Shown here piece after piece: positions 22,251-31,455 of a DNA stretch of 64,000 nt. The stretch comes from Limnephilus marmoratus (lineage: Eukaryota > Arthropoda > Insecta > Trichoptera > Limnephilidae): contig OU862908.1 in assembly GCA_917880885.1 (NCBI GenBank), forward strand, positions 8,096,501-8,160,500, in the 5' to 3' direction. Each line of letters starts with the position of its first letter. Position 1 is the first letter of the stretch. A program made the position numbers and the translations under genes. The notes beneath the pieces are model-generated. The model saw only the letters and a program-made list of their open reading frames with translations, was not told the DNA's origin and did not search any database.

Positions 22251-22447
22251 GTACGATTGTTATTTTTGGAGTCGGTGTCAGCCAAGGTACCCGGCCCGAC
22301 GAGTTCACTTGACAGCTCCCCCCCCGCCGTGGCCTCGCATTCGCCTCGTCTAGCCGCGCGTGCGACACAAGAATATCTCACCTATGACTATGTATGTAGT
22401 TACAAATCTACCTTGGCTGACACCGACTTCAAAAATAACAATCGTAC
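22251..22447. repeat. Fold-back repeat with 39-bp arms
   Basis: Arms 22251-22290 and 22409-22447 are nearly perfect inverted repeats (start GTACGATTGTTATTTTTGGA; core GGTGTCAGCCAAGGTAC). The loop is GC-rich around CCCCCCCCGCCG. The single-stranded form would fold into a long hairpin. It probably represents the tip of a MITE. Confidence 0.7.
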
Positions 22448-23670
22448 CTACATATTACGAAATTATTAATATACTTTTTATTGCATTTTTTGAAGTCGTT
22501 TTTTTTTTTTTTAAATTTCTGATAATATTTCTCATCTGTCCTACTAGGTACTAGGTCTAAAAATATTGAAATACATTTTTTGCTTTTATCAAGGTTTTTT
22601 ACAATGAAGTGAGTTACGGCGGCAATAGCGTCTGAAGTACTCTTGTTTTCTTGAAACCCGAATTGATTTTCTGAGAGTACTTTATGGCTCACCAGAAATT
22701 TTACCAACTGAGCATTGATAATTTTTTAAATACTTTGGATAGAGTGGTCAGTATAGTTATTGGTCTGTAATTGTTTATCTCTGTCTTGTTACCTGTTTTA
22801 TGTATGGGAATAACAATACCTTGTTTCAGGTTTGAGGGGAAGTGTCCTTGACTGATACTAAGGTAAATTAGGTATTCTAAAGGCAATGTAATTTCCGTAG
22901 CCAGCGTTTTCAATATCTTGGTTGTTATTCCATCTACCCCGGCAGAAGAAGTGTTTTTTAGGGAATTAATTATTTTTAGAATCTCTTCCCCTGACACAGT
23001 TTGAAAATTGAATCTTCTTTTGGGAAATTGAAGTTCTGCTTCAGCAGGTAGAGCATTCCCACAATTTGGTAGGCGAGAAGCAAGATTTGAACCAATATTT
23101 GTAAAAAAATTATTGATATAATCCCCAACGAGCTTGGGGTTTTTTGAGGTGTCAATAATGTTTCCGTCAATACAAAGTTTACTTATGTCCTGTTTGTCTT
23201 TAGTGATTTGTGGCTTCTTTTAGAGTTTGCCATATTTTTTTGGGATCGTTGTTACTTTGTTGGATTTTGTCTCTGTAGTAGATAGTAACATATAGGACCT
23301 ATATAACTCCCACTCGCAGTTCCAACTGGATTATATCAAGGTACTTTTTTGCAAAAAAATGATGTGTCACTCCTTCGACTGCTTCTCGTGAACTAAGCGA
23401 ACGCTGACTTGCTAGACTAGTAGAGTCGACTCACAATGAAACATCTGATGTTCAATCACAATTTCCAATTGTGTTCATCTTTTGGCTTCGGGGTGGCACA
23501 AGAGTAAAAATTATTCTTTTTGGTCAAAGTTAGCATGATGGTCAAAATTAGCAGGTCTTACGGTATAGTAGGTACGTGATAGCTTTTTGTTTGACAAGTC
23601 CCCAAAGAATACATCAACTCCAACAGCTCGGAGGGCTATGAAGCAGCTCTTCGGGTAAGAATAACCTGAA

Positions 23671-24191
23671 GAGCGATTCTATATCTTTTGTGGGATCGTT
23701 ATCGAGGTAACGGAAGTGATCTCATGTCGGGTTTGTGTGATTTTTACATATTTACTGTCACATATTTAAACATGAATTCCTGCATGCATGCATGCATGAT
23801 TATTTATTCATTTAATGTATGTTGTACATAGAAAAAGCAAATAAATCACACAAATCTGACAAGAGATCACGTCTGTTATCTCATAAGGGGCCGTTCAAGT
23901 ATTACGTAACGCACTTAGGGGGGGGGGCTTGTGAAACGTTACTGTACATTATGAGGTAATTAACGTGTTACGTAACATGTTTTTCTTTATTTAGATAAAA
24001 AAACTAGGGAATTAAAATCTTCCAAGTTGGCAATTCTTTTCATTCTCGAAATCTCTTGTTTTATTTATTACCGCAGGCGCGATTAAAACAAGATAAAAAG
24101 TATTTAAGCGACTTTCCAGTACTTTGCGCAACTTAATTGTGACTTTCAATTGAACGCCCCCTAACTATCCTACAAAAGATATAGAATCGCT
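23671..24191. mobile_element. MITE family A, copy 1 (interrupted)
   Basis: Ends GAGCGATTCTATATCTTTTG and CAAAAGATATAGAATCGCTC are inverted repeats. Subterminal AATCACACAAATCTGACA-like sequences also recur inverted. A second, shorter copy is at 36851-37116. A MITE of family B (23886-24162) is inserted in this copy. The element includes GCATGCATGCATGCATGA near 23783. Confidence 0.72.
23886..24162. mobile_element. MITE family B, copy 1
   Basis: It starts AGGGGCCGTTCAAGTATTAC and ends TTGAACGCCCCCT, with the motif GTAACGCACTTAGGGGGGGG next to the left end. Copy 2 lies at 30563-30972, where the right end reads TACGTAATACTTGAACGCCC. The internal sequence GATAAAAAAACTAGGGAATT is shared by both copies. 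Confidence 0.7.
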
Positions 24192-24837
24192 CGGCAGGTC
24201 AAATTTAATGTTTCAAAACCCCAATTATGTCTGATTGTGTCTAAAAGGGATCGAAATGATAAATAATCCAGTCTCCTTCAACGGAAGCAGTCTTCTCAAC
24301 ATGCCTTCCATTGATATGCTTGGTGTAACTCTAAAGTTACCAGCTCAGGCATAGGGGCCCCTTCGAAGCCAGAATCAAGTTAGCTTCTCAGATGCTGGGT
24401 GTCCTGTAAAGGGCCTGCAGAAAATAATAAAATAATTGGATAATATGTAGAGCGCTGTTATGTGAAAAATCACCTCAAGGGTGCTGTATAATTTATTATG
24501 AAATCTAAGGCTCTATCTAATTTTATTCTTTACAAATAGATACAGAAAACATACTTCCCTGGCAGGTCACTTCCGATAAACAATCTTTAAGAGGGCTTGA
24601 ATTTTTTATTATGATAAAGTTATACCATTGGTCGATGCGCAGATTTGTTAATTTTGTATTATACAACACATATTTCATATCATATAATCATACAGTATTA
24701 TAAAACCGTACATTATCTAGTTAAGCTATTTTTCAGAATTTGAATTTAACTTCAAATAAACTCATTAATAAAAAAATTAAAGCACCTGTTTCGTAATGAA
24801 AAGGTTCCAACTTGACTATTACGTACTTACAAATTGA

Positions 24838-24918
24838 TATAAAATTTGTTTGCGCATGCCGGGATGCGATCCCGCGATCTTCGGATTGCGAGTCAAGAGC
24901 CTTACCCCTGTCATGAGG
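24838..24918 (-). repeat. tRNA-derived SINE head fragment
   Basis: TTTGCGCATGCCGGGATGCGATCCCGCGATC matches the heads at 11960-12030 and 31385-31450 (T-arm plus anticodon-arm-like region on the - strand). It is a truncated SINE and not a tRNA gene. The region 24195-24838 shows nothing recognised. Confidence 0.55.
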
Positions 24919-24974
24919 GCCGTCAAGATATTTCAAGTAAAACAAGTTAAATGTTAGAAATAAATCTTATTTTT

Positions 24975-25395
24975 TAACATTAGGTCCACACACGAGACCC
25001 TGAAGAAAATAGTTCCCCCCAGTCTCCAGTCCATTATATAATTTGGGGGGCGGGAATGGGTACCGACGCCCCGAAAACCATTTATTCGATGACCAACACC
25101 CCTGCCATAGGTCACCCCAAGTGGTTCGCTACATTTCATGACTTAGCAGGGGTTCCGGGTCGATGGAGTGAGGTTTCTCTAGGGTGGCAAATGCTTTTGC
25201 CCACCTAATGCGTGGCGAGCCAAATCGGGAGAGACTGGTTGAGGGAGTCCTTTTGACCTCTCCAGCCAGACTCTCTTGACCCATCGCCTTGTACCGCAAT
25301 GGGAGGGATGAATTCATAAGTCAGTCGCTCCTGGACACATTAATCCTACCCGCTATTGAGATTCCTACCCACCCCTCATACATTTTCCTTCCCAG
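24975..25395 (-). repeat. Interspersed repeat family R1, copy
   Basis: From one end it reads GTCCACACACGAGACCCTGAAG, then GGGAATGGGTACCGACGCCCC, AACCATTTATTCGATGACCA, GGTCACCCCAAGTGGTTCGC, ACCGCAATGGGAGGGATGAA and CTCCTGGACACATTAATCC. These blocks recur in the same or opposite order in the other R1 copies. Confidence 0.55.
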
Positions 25396-25483
25396 AACTT
25401 ACTTTCTCTAAATTTTTTTATTTTAGTAACTATATAGGTATTTTATGGTTATTTCCTTTTGGGGTATTATGCCGTGTTGCGCT

Positions 25484-25558
25484 ACCTCTTCCTTTAGCCA
25501 ACGTTTCGGACAGCGTTACAGTGTCCATCATCAGGGCAGATGTGTAAATGTTAGAGAT
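25484..25558 (-). ncRNA. Hammerhead-ribozyme-like motif, left Penelope copy
   Basis: This is the mirror copy of the motif at 27495-27569, visible on the + strand as AACGTTTCGGACAGCGTTAC followed by TCATCAGGGC. Sequence and fold are identical. Transcribed from the - strand it would again lie just after the endonuclease ORF. Confidence 0.65.
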
Positions 25559-25636
25559 GAAATGTGTGCTTAAGTACTTCGAAGCAATACCGTGTCGCCA
25601 GCACCAATCCACTGCGGGCAGGCATTACAGTATACT

Positions 25637-26464
25637 TCAAGATGGTTTTTTGCATTTAGCTTTGGTGTAGCCGTCAATTACCGGATACCAAGAACTATTG
25701 AGCTTAGCTCCGTCGTCTCTATTAATGTTAATAGGGTTTTTATGAATTTCAATTGCCTCTGTAATTAAGCGTGCTCTATAGGTTTTGGGTCTTCCCAGGA
25801 CTTCAGGAACAAATCCGAAGTAATGGCCGGTTTCAATTAAATGTTCGGCGATTGCCGATTTGTCAGGGTGGCCAAGTTTACATGCTCGAAAGTGTTCCGA
25901 TATCCTTTTGGAGATCGTCCGCTCTGTTTGGCCAACATAGACCTTATCACATCCGGAACAGCTGAGTTTATATACTCCATCTGTTTCCAGAGGAAACTTG
26001 GTCTTTGCAGACCTCAGTAGGTCTTGTATTTTGGTCGTGGTTCCGAAGACAGTCTTGATGCTTTCTTTCCTCAACAGTCTGGCAATTCTGTCTGTCACAT
26101 TGTGAACATAAGGTAGGAAAGCACAGCCTTTAGACTCTTGTTCAATTCTGTCTTCGTTTGGTGTAGATTTGGCTCTTATTATTTGCCTTGTCTGCCTTGC
26201 CGGGTAACCGTTACGCTCCAGTGCATCGGTGAGCTTAGTAAGTTCCGCTCCGATTTTTGTTTCTTCACATATTCTGGTCGCTCGGGTTACCAGCGTATGG
26301 ATAAGTCCTCTCTTCTGCGCTGGGTGGTGATGCGAATCAGCATGTAGATACCGATTCGTATGAGTTGGTTTCCTGTACACTGTGTGTCCTAGGCTACCAT
26401 CTTCTTTTCGCATCACTTCCACATCTAGAAAAGGCAGGATTTTGTGATTATTTTCCAACTCCAT
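25637..26464 (-). CDS. Penelope-like element RT C-terminus + GIY-YIG endonuclease (left copy)
   Basis: The 275-aa open frame is identical to the copy at 26589-27416. It starts within the RT C-terminal part (KILPFLDVEVMRKEDGSLGH and VYRKPTHTNRYLHADSHHHP, the thumb region typical of Penelope-like RTs), followed by a linker and the endonuclease: GVYKL at residues 163-167, a CSGC pair (169, 172), KVYVGQT at 174-180, RISEH and the HLIETGH segment (208-214). The conserved Cys-Cys-His-His set next to GIY-YIG is a hallmark of these elements. Upstream codons NEFLDHLNSLHSKIKFT continue the same frame to about 26523, where a stop occurs, so the true protein was longer and most of the RT domain is missing here. 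Confidence 0.88.
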   Translation of the reverse strand: MELENNHKILPFLDVEVMRKEDGSLGHTVYRKPTHTNRYLHADSHHHPAQKRGLIHTLVTRATRICEETKIGAELTKLTDALERNGYPARQTRQIIRAKSTPNEDRIEQESKGCAFLPYVHNVTDRIARLLRKESIKTVFGTTTKIQDLLRSAKTKFPLETDGVYKLSCSGCDKVYVGQTERTISKRISEHFRACKLGHPDKSAIAEHLIETGHYFGFVPEVLGRPKTYRARLITEAIEIHKNPININRDDGAKLNSSWYPVIDGYTKAKCKKPS

Positions 26465-26588
26465 TGTGAACTTAATTTTACTGTGAAGTGAGTTAAGATG
26501 GTCTAGGAATTCGTTCAGTTAATTCGAGAGGCTCAACCAAGATAAAAAAGGTGATCGAAAACATGCCGGTTGCAAAATTAAGTTCACA

Positions 26589-27416
26589 ATGGAGTTGGAA
26601 AATAATCACAAAATCCTGCCTTTTCTAGATGTGGAAGTGATGCGAAAAGAAGATGGTAGCCTAGGACACACAGTGTACAGGAAACCAACTCATACGAATC
26701 GGTATCTACATGCTGATTCGCATCACCACCCAGCGCAGAAGAGAGGACTTATCCATACGCTGGTAACCCGAGCGACCAGAATATGTGAAGAAACAAAAAT
26801 CGGAGCGGAACTTACTAAGCTCACCGATGCACTGGAGCGTAACGGTTACCCGGCAAGGCAGACAAGGCAAATAATAAGAGCCAAATCTACACCAAACGAA
26901 GACAGAATTGAACAAGAGTCTAAAGGCTGTGCTTTCCTACCTTATGTTCACAATGTGACAGACAGAATTGCCAGACTGTTGAGGAAAGAAAGCATCAAGA
27001 CTGTCTTCGGAACCACGACCAAAATACAAGACCTACTGAGGTCTGCAAAGACCAAGTTTCCTCTGGAAACAGATGGAGTATATAAACTCAGCTGTTCCGG
27101 ATGTGATAAGGTCTATGTTGGCCAAACAGAGCGGACGATCTCCAAAAGGATATCGGAACACTTTCGAGCATGTAAACTTGGCCACCCTGACAAATCGGCA
27201 ATCGCCGAACATTTAATTGAAACCGGCCATTACTTCGGATTTGTTCCTGAAGTCCTGGGAAGACCCAAAACCTATAGAGCACGCTTAATTACAGAGGCAA
27301 TTGAAATTCATAAAAACCCTATTAACATTAATAGAGACGACGGAGCTAAGCTCAATAGTTCTTGGTATCCGGTAATTGACGGCTACACCAAAGCTAAATG
27401 CAAAAAACCATCTTGA
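26589..27416 (+). CDS. Penelope-like element RT C-terminus + GIY-YIG endonuclease (right copy)
   Basis: The 275-aa protein is identical to that of the left copy, on the opposite strand. Only CKIKFT of the upstream RT sequence is shared; before it (26523-26573) the sequence shows no RT similarity. No frameshift or stop interrupts the endonuclease. Endonucleases of this kind nick target DNA to prime reverse transcription. Without the RT palm (YVDD) neither copy can be autonomous as seen. Confidence 0.88.
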   Translation: MELENNHKILPFLDVEVMRKEDGSLGHTVYRKPTHTNRYLHADSHHHPAQKRGLIHTLVTRATRICEETKIGAELTKLTDALERNGYPARQTRQIIRAKSTPNEDRIEQESKGCAFLPYVHNVTDRIARLLRKESIKTVFGTTTKIQDLLRSAKTKFPLETDGVYKLSCSGCDKVYVGQTERTISKRISEHFRACKLGHPDKSAIAEHLIETGHYFGFVPEVLGRPKTYRARLITEAIEIHKNPININRDDGAKLNSSWYPVIDGYTKAKCKKPS

Positions 27417-27494
27417 AGTATACTGTAATGCCTGCCCGCAGTGGATTGGTGCTGGCGACACGGTATTGCTTCGAAGTACTTAAGCACACATTTC

Positions 27495-27569
27495 ATCTCT
27501 AACATTTACACATCTGCCCTGATGATGGACACTGTAACGCTGTCCGAAACGTTGGCTAAAGGAAGAGGT
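27495..27569 (+). ncRNA. Hammerhead-ribozyme-like motif, right Penelope copy
   Basis: The core CTGATGA is at 27519-27525. Stem II is GGACA/TGTCC (27527-27531 with 27541-27545) and GAAA is at 27546-27549. A two-pair stem III AC/GT follows (27549-27552), with T27553 as the cleavage-site base. Stem I is GCC/GGC next to the core (27516-27518 with 27554-27556) and ATCTCT/AGAGGT distally (27495-27500 with 27564-27569, one wobble), with an internal loop. One extra base (T27526) sits between core and stem II. Hammerheads with minimal stem III have been described in Penelope-like elements, and the site lies 78 bases after the ORF stop, as expected. Confidence 0.65.
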
Positions 27570-27659
27570 AGCGCAACACGGCATAATACCCCAAAAGGAA
27601 ATAACCATAAAATTTTTGGCCGTGAAAATCTAAAATCATATCTATATAGGTATTTATTA

Positions 27660-28148
27660 TTTTTTACATTTTTATATAAAACATGTTAGGTATAATATAT
27701 ATAAAATAGAAATTATATTCGTAGTCCTCCTCACTAGGAGATCCTGTGCTGAGGGGGACTAAACTTTGGATAAGTTTTCAGCGACTTCTATGTTTTAACT
27801 TCATGGTTTGGATAAGGTTTTCCAGAAACTTCTACAACGGTGTTATACTAGTAAGTTCATTTTCCGATAGTTCCTTCAGCCAACATTTCATGTCCTTAAT
27901 GTAACTATTTTTTGTTTTAATTTGTTTGATGGTAAGTGGAGTTTGTTGTATAACTTTACTGGTAAAAATTCAGAACTTCTTTGTCCAAACGAAGAGTTTC
28001 ACTTTGGTATATAAAGTATGTCTGTTTGTTTGGCTCTGGTTTTATGAGCATGTGAGGTGTCTGCCTCTGAATCGTTTTTGAGGTGATGTGCTAGAATGTT
28101 TTTGGCTTAGATTTTCTGTATGCTTGGAACATCAAACTGTTTAAGACC
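27660..28148 (-). mobile_element. Non-LTR retrotransposon 3' fragment (LIAWGG family)
   Basis: On the - strand it encodes FDVPSIQKI then AKNILAHHLKND, HAHKTRAKQTDILYTKVKLF, VIQQTPLTIKQIKTKNS and KDMKCWLKELSENE, matching the C-terminal part of the LINEs at 8165 and 16765. The 3' UTR has AGTCCTCCTCACTAGGAGATCC with a CTGTGCTGAGG motif that parallels 16955-16980. The hAT at 28149-29613 interrupts it; a short continuation may lie at 29622-29658. Confidence 0.65.
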
Positions 28149-29613
28149 CAGCGCCGGATCTGCCATACGTTCAAAAACGTGCAAAAAACCTGGCGCCAAC
28201 TCTGAAGGGGCGCCGTGAGAAAATAAATATTGTATTAAAAATTTGTTATAATATTCCCTGAATCGTTTAAAAATTACCCATAGTACGAAATAATTATTAC
28301 GCTCTAGCAACACTTTCCAAAGATACAGACTGCGCACGCATCTGGTTTTAATTCAACGAAATTCAACGATTTACGAATTTATAGTCAGTTACAGAATTTT
28401 TTTACAAATTCCATATATTTAGTTTAAACGTAAGATCTATTTTTCCATATATCTTTTACTGTCTTTTACGACGAATGAGTGCGATCCAAATTCATTAACC
28501 AATCACAGAGCCGTACTTTTATTCAACAGAACAAACAAACCGACGGCGCCTTTCAAAGTGCTTTTGCACGATTTACGTCTCTAGGAGAATGTGGTTAAAG
28601 ACCATTTTCTTATGAAATCTTCAGTAAATTCAAAATTCCATTAGCATAAACATCGCACGGTTTGCAAGGTTGCAACTTGTTAACAGTTTCATCATTGTTT
28701 TGACAGTTGAAGTTCCTTAAATCTACCTATAATTAATTTCTATTAGATTTGTTATTTTACAGTCAGTAATAATCAGTGTAAGCGTCTTTCGTAAGCCGTT
28801 GATACCATAGATACGTTCGTGTTTGTTTGCTCAACACAGAATACAGGGGAAATGGAAATGCAAGGTACAAATTTGAGGTTATATTATTAGATTTTTTAAT
28901 TTATAACTACATTTCTATTGGTTGTTAGAGGTTGTGGATTGTGGATTACAATGAATAGAACAATAATTAAAAAAAACTTTCAGGCTCGCAGAATCTAAAA
29001 CTTAGAATTAAAGAGCATAATGACATAAAAAAACTCGATTCCATTGGGAATTTTTTAATTCCAATTTCTCCAGCACCGATAAAAAATGATGTCCCGCGCA
29101 ATGACGTTACAATGGTCCCGAGCACATCTAAACAGATATCTATCGCACAAATTCCTCTGGTCGAATTATTAGAAGATAAAAATAACGTTACTGATAGCAG
29201 TTTAAATTTAATTCTGTTTTCAGAGCTTGAATTGAAAGATCCCGGATGCTGGCCAAAGTTATCTCAAAATTCCATTAGTTTATTAGTTCAGGAAGGTCCT
29301 GTACAATTGAAAGATTTTGATTTTCCTATTACGAACAAGCGTAAATTTAATACTAAGTATTATTACAAGAAACTGCCTAATGGAGAAGAATTACATAGAT
29401 CGTGGCTTATTTATTCGAAAACTTTAGATAGGGTTACACCCTTTATATGTCTTGATTTTATTTGATAAATTAGTGTAAAAAAAAAAAATTAAATTAAAAA
29501 AAAAAATTGGGGTAAACGAATTTTTAATCAAAATAAAAATGTAGGGGGGGGGGGGGGGGGGGCGCCATCGGTACCTACTGCACAGGGCGCTAGATTTCGT
29601 AGATCCGGCCCTG
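28149..29613 (+). mobile_element. hAT element, TTF type, family 2, copy 1
   Basis: The 1465-bp element has ends CAGCGCCGGATCTGCC and AGATCCGGCCCTG and a perfect 8-bp TSD TTAAGACC (28141-28148, 29614-29621). It is an internal-deletion derivative that keeps only the transposase N-terminus (29112-29465). A G-run (29545-29562) precedes the right end. Copy 2, inverted and smaller, is at 55909-57715. Confidence 0.87.
29112..29465 (+). pseudogene. Truncated TTF-type hAT transposase N-terminus
   Basis: The 117-codon frame has ELELKDPGCWPKLSQNSISL, then DFDFPITNKRKFNTKYYYKK and LPNGEELHRSWLIYSKTLD, the pattern found in TTF zinc-finger hAT transposases (DPACWP...YYRKLPNGE...RPWLVYSKS). The Cys-containing finger residues expected directly afterwards are replaced by RVTPFICLDFI and a stop. 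The catalytic RNase H-like domain is absent. Coding upstream (28970-29110) may belong to it after a splice. Confidence 0.75.
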
Positions 29614-29639
29614 TTAAGACCCTCCACACAGCATGCTCA

Positions 29640-30070
29640 AAGAAGACATAGGTCTGGATTTTTTTTCCTCAGGGAATCCTGTGTGGAGCAATTGTAAAAA
29701 AAAAAAAAACAGTCCACGCAGTGCCATGCATTGGTGGGCAGACACGTCCGCCGCCAAGATCCTGAAAACCTAACCCCATGAACCCGGGCTCCCCTGCTAA
29801 GTCACCAGAAATTCCTAACCATTTGGAGTGACCTATGGCAGAGGGGTAGGTATTCCAATAAATGGTTTCCGGGGCGGAGGTACCCATACCCGCCTCCAAA
29901 ATTGCTAATACTACCTATTTATTTATACATTTTGTCAAAGTATATATTTATGTTCATTCAATTGGGAGGCGGGTATGGTTACTGGTTACTGGTACCCGGG
30001 ACCCATTTATTGGATAACTAACACCTCTGCAATAGGTCACCCCAAGTGGTTTGCTACGTTTGGTGACTTG
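29640..30070. repeat. Interspersed repeat family R1, two copies in opposite orientation
   Basis: CCTCAGGGAATCCTGTGTGGAGCAATTGT plus an A-run (29669-29710) looks like the 3' end of one copy. Then GTGCCATGCATTGGTGGGC, CGTCCGCCGCCAAGATCC, CCCATGAACCCGGGCTCC, TTGGAGTGACCTATGGC and TTCCAATAAATGGTTTCCGG run to 29890. From 29955 an inverted piece has GGGAGGCGGGTATGG and AGGTCACCCCAAGTGGTTTGC. The region 30071-30562 is AT-rich with nothing recognised. Confidence 0.55.
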
Positions 30071-30562
30071 TATAAAGGATATTGGAATTGTTAGGAAAGT
30101 GTTATGTCCCTTATATTATTCTCTCCCCGACCTGTACTCTCCATGTGAGCTGTTTTTTTTTTTCAATTTAGATTCCTTCCCCCCTTGGTGAGATTAAGTG
30201 GGATTTGGTGGGACGCCCCCTCCCCTCATGTGAAATTTACACTACAGTTGAGGACTACATATATTGGCAAATTTATTTGTATTTAATAAAATTAATAGTA
30301 AAAATAGACAACAGCACCACTTTCCTTAATTTTATATCAATTTAATTATTATCTCTATAATAATACTAGCTAACACGGAAAACTTTGTACTGCCTCAGAA
30401 TCAATAACTGTTGTTTTAACTTATTAGCTGAATGAAATTCAGTTTTTTATTAAGTTAAAAATTACACAATGAAGCAATTATCGATGCCCCAACTGTCCAT
30501 GTTTTGTTTTTGTTAGTATCAGAGATGGAGTTGTGTACGGATTTATATTTTTTCCACTTACT

Positions 30563-30972
30563 TAGTTAAAGTATTACTTAACGCACTTGGGGGGGGGGGG
30601 GGTCTTGTGAAACGTTACTTTGCGTTACAAGGGGGGGTTTGAACAACGCGTTACTTAACAAGTTTTTCTTTATTTAGATAAAAAAACTAGGGAATTAAAA
30701 TCTTCCAAGTTGGCAATCCTTTTCGTTCTCAAAATCTCTTGTTTTTTTTATTACCGCAAACGCGATTAAAACAAGAAAAAAGATATTTAAGTGACTTTCC
30801 AGTACTTTGCACAACTTAATTGTGACTTTCAGGTAAAAATTGTCACTCGGGCATTACATAACGTTTATGGGGGGGGGAAGGGTACGGAAAAACGTTACGG
30901 CGCATTACATGGGGGGGGAGGGGGGGTCAAAAATCTTCAAAAATTGCGTTACGTAATACTTGAACGCCCCCT
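30563..30972. mobile_element. MITE family B, copy 2
   Basis: It runs from AGTTAAAGTATTACTTAACGC to TACGTAATACTTGAACGCCC. It contains G-runs at 30590, 30868 and 30912, and an interior shared with 23886-24162 (GATAAAAAAACTAGGGAATT). No TSD could be fixed. Confidence 0.65.
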
Positions 30973-31035
30973 TACGCAAATTGCGTTTTATTTTCTTTAT
31001 ACATGTGAGGGAGATTTATTATAATTATTGTATTT

Positions 31036-31455
31036 TTCCTTTTTTTTTTTTTTTTACAGTGAATACCGCACAAGAATCTCAACTGCTCCCGTCTGGAGCC
31101 AGTGAGACTATGGCATCCCCAATTGGGGTATGTTGTGAGGCTGAAGATGGCGGGGAGGGGAAGGAGGTGGGGAAGAGGAAGGTTGGGAAGTACCTGGCTA
31201 TTCAGATCTGGTCACTAAACACGGCTAAAGCCATTTTCAAGCAACGTTTCAATTCTGAATGGTGGTCTTACACCAGGGCGATACTGATAGTATCTTCCAC
31301 TCTGGAACATGCCGCAAATATACTATATATTATTTTAAATGAATTAATTGTGAAATAACACAAATTAATCAAATAAAATTTATTTGCGCATGCCGGGTTC
31401 GAACCCGCGACCTCCGGAATGTGAGTCAAGAGTCTTAGCCACTGGACTATGGAGG
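31036..31455 (-). repeat. tRNA-derived SINE, copy 2 (full-length-looking)
   Basis: On the - strand the tRNA-like head at 31385-31450 has CCAGTGGCTAAGACTCTTG and GTCGCGGGTTCGAACCCGG (B box). The roughly 330-bp body follows and ends in a T-run of about 20 (31038-31058), i.e. poly-A on the - strand. Copy 1 is at 11590-12032. The acceptor stem does not pair, so this is a SINE. Confidence 0.75.

Larger units (their letters stand above)
21077..22501. mobile_element. Terminal-inverted-repeat element with nested MITEs
   Basis: AAACGACTTCAAAAA at the left and TTTTTGAAGTCGTTT at the right bound 1.4 kb. Two imperfect direct repeats of about 100 bp (21160-21260 and 21325-21425) share GATGATTCTTTTTTTTATT, GGTTC-GTTCTGA-TATGG and ATCCATGA. 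A CAGTGG-ended MITE (21512-22009) and a fold-back (22251-22447) are nested inside. No transposase was seen. Confidence 0.6.
16765..23292 (-). mobile_element. Non-LTR retrotransposon (LIAWGG family) broken by nested insertions
   Basis: Three - strand pieces read as one element. Piece 1, 23292-22556, encodes QQSNNDPKKIWQTLK, then GVDGITTKILK, PIHKTGNKTEINNYRPI, LSENQFGFQENKST and KKCISIFLDL, ending within RT motif A. Piece 2, 19671-19461, encodes GNELNFFKSYLDERKQS then KKAETDINIVKKWLDTNTLT; the section holding the FADD motif is deleted between these. Piece 3, 17819-16765, encodes QMKYLGLTIDPFLKW, AVCQSIIEYGLIAWGG and VFDVRQIYAKTILTHL, then a 3' UTR ending near AATAAAGATATATTATTATT. Other transposons fill 17820-19452 and 19672 to about 22555. 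The element is non-functional. Confidence 0.78.
25440..27613. mobile_element. Penelope-like element pair as a 1040-bp palindrome
   Basis: Arms 25440-26479 (-) and 26574-27613 (+) are reverse complements with no difference seen in the stretches compared by eye. They surround a 94-bp spacer (26480-26573). Each arm has an endonuclease ORF of 275 codons, a short 3' region with a hammerhead-like fold, and ends at the same base (ATAACCATAAAAT). The left copy extends further into RT-type coding (NEFLDHLNSLHSKIKF) within the spacer, while the right copy does not. Outer flanks differ. Penelope-like elements are known for inverted and tandem arrangements, so this may be a natural product; a fold-back sequencing or assembly chimera must be excluded. 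Confidence 0.85.
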
